Position numbers and translations under genes: made by a program
Notes under the pieces: generated by a model
What the model saw: the letters and a program-made list of their open reading frames with translations, nothing else
Databases searched by the model: none
Told to the model about the DNA's origin: nothing
Assembly: GCA_002441055.1 (NCBI GenBank)
Contig: DJWR01000151.1
Span: forward strand, 15,370-22,341
Direction of reading: 5' to 3'
DNA length: 6,972 nt
DNA from: Caulobacteraceae bacterium UBA6225
Lineage (GTDB): Bacteria > Pseudomonadota > Alphaproteobacteria > Caulobacterales > Caulobacteraceae
Shown: positions 5,764 through 6,972 of the stretch, piece by piece
Position numbering within the stretch: the first letter of the stretch is position 1
Layout: every line of letters begins with the position of its first letter

Positions 5764-6555
5764 TCAGGGGCGAGGCCTGGAGGCCTCATAAAGGGCGATC
5801 GCGCCCGCCGCCGAGACGTTCAGGCTCTCAAATCCGCCCGGCATGGGAATCTTGGCCAGCACGTCGCAATGTTCGGACACCAGCCGCCGAAGGCCTGAGC
5901 CCTCTGACCCCATCACCAGAACTGTGGCCGATCCATCGAGGGCGGCGTCCAGGCTGGCTTCGGCCTCGCCGTCCAGACCGACCGCCCGCCACCCCATATC
6001 GGCCAGCTGGTCGAGGGCTCTGGACAGGTTGACGACCCGGGCGACGGGAATCTTGTCCACCGCGCCCACAGCGGCCTTGGCCAGGGCCCCGCTGAGCTGC
6101 GGGGCGTTGCGATCCTGAAGAATCACGCCGGCGCAGCCGAAGGCCGCCGCTGACCGGAGCAGGGCGCCCACATTCTGAGGGTCGGTCACCTGATCGAGCA
6201 TCAGCAACACCGCGCCCTTATCGGGGGTGAAGGCCTCGAGATCGACCGTCGGCAGATCGCCCGGCCGCAGGGCGACCCCCTGGTGAACGGCGCCGGGCAG
6301 CAGATTGCCCAGCCGCTGCGAATCAACCGTCTCGATGGCCAGCTTCGGAAAGCGCTTCGACAGCTCGGCGGCCCGTTCGGCCGTGGCGAGGATTCGCTCA
6401 GGGGGCTCCCGATCGGGGTTCTCGAGGGCCGCCAGGACGGCGTGCCAGCCCCAGAACCAGGCGGCTGACGGGGCTTCAGCCCTTGTGGTAGAAGGGGTTT
6501 CTCGCCCATTCCGACGCTTGTTTCGGGGCGCGTTGCGTTCCCGGATCGACGACAC
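5764..6555 (-). CDS. rlmB: 23S rRNA (guanosine-2'-O-)-methyltransferase RlmB (TrmH/SPOUT family)
   Basis: A 263-residue SPOUT methyltransferase. A basic, disordered N-tail (1-30) leads to the substrate-binding domain beginning W-G-W-H-A-V-L-A-A-L-E-N (36-46) and including H-Q-G-V-A-L (91-96). The catalytic knot domain has all three TrmH/RlmB motifs: motif 1 D-Q-V-T-D-P-Q-N-V-G-A-L-L-R (121-134; N128, R134), motif 2 V-M-G-S-E-G-S-G-L-R (214-223; E218), and motif 3 I-P-M-P-G-G-F-E-S-L-N-V-S-A-A-G-A (236-252; S244, N246, S248), which forms the S-adenosylmethionine pocket. It should 2'-O-methylate the 23S rRNA P-loop guanosine (G2251 in E. coli); another TrmH-type target cannot be excluded. The start is GTG at 6555, the only start codon before the conserved core, with GGAG about 11 nt upstream. 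A five-codon ORF, M-E-R-V-L, ends in a TAG overlapping that GTG by one base. Divergent tRNA genes lie upstream. Confidence 0.92.
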   Translation of the reverse strand: MSSIRERNAPRNKRRNGRETPSTTRAEAPSAAWFWGWHAVLAALENPDREPPERILATAERAAELSKRFPKLAIETVDSQRLGNLLPGAVHQGVALRPGDLPTVDLEAFTPDKGAVLLMLDQVTDPQNVGALLRSAAAFGCAGVILQDRNAPQLSGALAKAAVGAVDKIPVARVVNLSRALDQLADMGWRAVGLDGEAEASLDAALDGSATVLVMGSEGSGLRRLVSEHCDVLAKIPMPGGFESLNVSAAGAIALYEASRPRP

Positions 6556-6561
6556 TATAAG
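6534..6561 (+). promoter_or_regulatory. Candidate sigma-70-type promoter for the tRNA-Tyr/tRNA-Gly/tuf unit
   Basis: TTGCGT (6534-6539) and TATAAG (6556-6561) are separated by 16 nt. The -10 matches the TATAAT consensus at 5 of 6 positions, which stands out in such GC-rich DNA; the -35 keeps only TTG. It would lie inside the antisense 5' end of rlmB and give a leader of roughly 120 nt before tRNA-Tyr. No better plus-strand pair was found in 6562-6687. Predicted only. Confidence 0.35.
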
Positions 6562-6687
6562 ACGCGCTCCATTTTGAGGCCGGGACAGGTCTCCGCCCGG
6601 TCCGGCGTTGTTGGCGATGCTTCTAGCAGAGGCGGCAACCCGGGGCGGAGGTAATTTGTTCAGGGCTCAGGACGGTTCCGAGCGCGC

Positions 6688-6773
6688 GGGGGAATGTCCC
6701 GAGTGGCAAAGGGGGCGGACTGTAAATCCGCTGGCGTACGCCTTCGTAGGTTCGAGTCCTACTTCCCCCACCA
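6688..6773 (+). tRNA. tRNA-Tyr(GTA)
   Basis: Full class II cloverleaf. The acceptor stem GGGGGAA (6688-6694) pairs with TTCCCCC (6763-6769), with discriminator A6770 and an encoded CCA (6771-6773). The anticodon stem GCGGA/TCCGC encloses the loop CTGTAAA with anticodon GTA at 6722-6724. A long variable arm (6732-6745) contains the self-complementary GGCGTACGCC, as expected for bacterial tRNA-Tyr. The T-arm is GTAGG-TTCGAGT-CCTAC (6746-6762). It reads UAU and UAC codons. It is the first gene of the tRNA-Tyr–tRNA-Gly–tuf set. Confidence 0.97.
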
Positions 6774-6820
6774 CGCCTCGGTTCAAAAAGGAGTATTGCG
6801 GCGTCCCCGCAGCCTTCGGC

Positions 6821-6894
6821 GCGGGTATAGCACAATGGTAGTGCAGCAGCCTTCCAAGCTGAGGATGCGGGTTCGATTCCCGCTACCCGCTCCA
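6821..6894 (+). tRNA. tRNA-Gly(TCC)
   Basis: The acceptor stem GCGGGTA (6821-6827) pairs with TACCCGC (6884-6890), with discriminator T6891 and an encoded CCA (6892-6894). The D-arm is GCAC/GTGC, the anticodon loop CTTCCAA with TCC at 6853-6855, and the T-arm GCGGG-TTCGATT-CCCGC. It reads GGA and GGG. It starts 47 nt after tRNA-Tyr; the spacer holds an A-rich stretch (TTCAAAAAGGAG) that could serve RNase processing. It lies 52 nt before the tuf start, suggesting one transcript. Confidence 0.97.
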
Positions 6895-6946
6895 ATATAC
6901 AGTTCTTCACCCCTACGCCCCCGGGCGCATCGCCGGCAGGACCCTG

Positions 6947-6972
6947 ATGGCCAAAGAGAAGTTTGAACGCAC
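6947..6972 (+). CDS. tuf: Elongation factor Tu, first codons only (runs off window)
   Basis: The last 26 nt begin ATG and encode M-A-K-E-K-F-E-R followed by AC, the first two bases of a threonine codon. This matches the highly conserved EF-Tu N-terminus (M-[SA]-K-E-K-F-E-R-T). AGGA lies 5 nt before the ATG (6938-6941). The position just after tRNA-Tyr and tRNA-Gly is the classic tuf location (compare tyrU-glyT-thrT-tufB of E. coli). EF-Tu is the GTPase that delivers aminoacyl-tRNA to the ribosome. The G domain lies beyond the window, so the call rests on eight residues plus context. Confidence 0.88.

Overview
The window is GC-rich and compact, and looks like core chromosome of an alphaproteobacterium, most likely Caulobacterales (Caulobacter/Phenylobacterium/Brevundimonas type). 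That placement is an inference from base composition, protein style and the rlmB–tRNA-Tyr–tRNA-Gly–tuf order; nothing in the sequence names the organism. I see no mobile element, CRISPR array, rRNA or prophage.

Layout. 1-597 (+) is the 3' end of metG. Six genes then lie on the minus strand, read from right to left: rlmB (6555-5764), a proline/alanine-rich predicted lipoprotein with a histidine-rich tail (5641-4385), a TerC-family membrane protein (4306-3578), a DUF2157 membrane protein (3516-2467), a GDYXXLXY-family protein (2470-1823) and a TIGR03862/HI0933-like flavoprotein (1820-594). The last three are tightly packed (4-nt overlap, then a 2-nt gap) and are probably translationally coupled. 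The flavoprotein runs tail to tail into metG, and the two TAA stops share a TTAA palindrome. On the right, on the plus strand, are tRNA-Tyr(GTA), tRNA-Gly(TCC) and the first codons of tuf (EF-Tu), matching the classic tRNA–tuf arrangement. There is no gene-free stretch over 300 bases; the longest are 5642-5763 and 6556-6687.

How the genes may work together. metG, rlmB, the tRNAs and tuf all serve translation. The middle block is membrane-centred. The unusual item is the lipoprotein: lipobox, long Pro/Ala linker, a membrane helix with a basic flank, then 61 residues containing 19 histidines built partly from near-identical 18-nt repeats. It sits directly upstream of a TerC-type protein, a family linked to metal (Mn) export or metal delivery. 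A metal-handling partnership is the most interesting hypothesis here, but it rests on context and composition only. The DUF2157–GDYXXLXY pair is a recurrent but uncharacterised membrane module.
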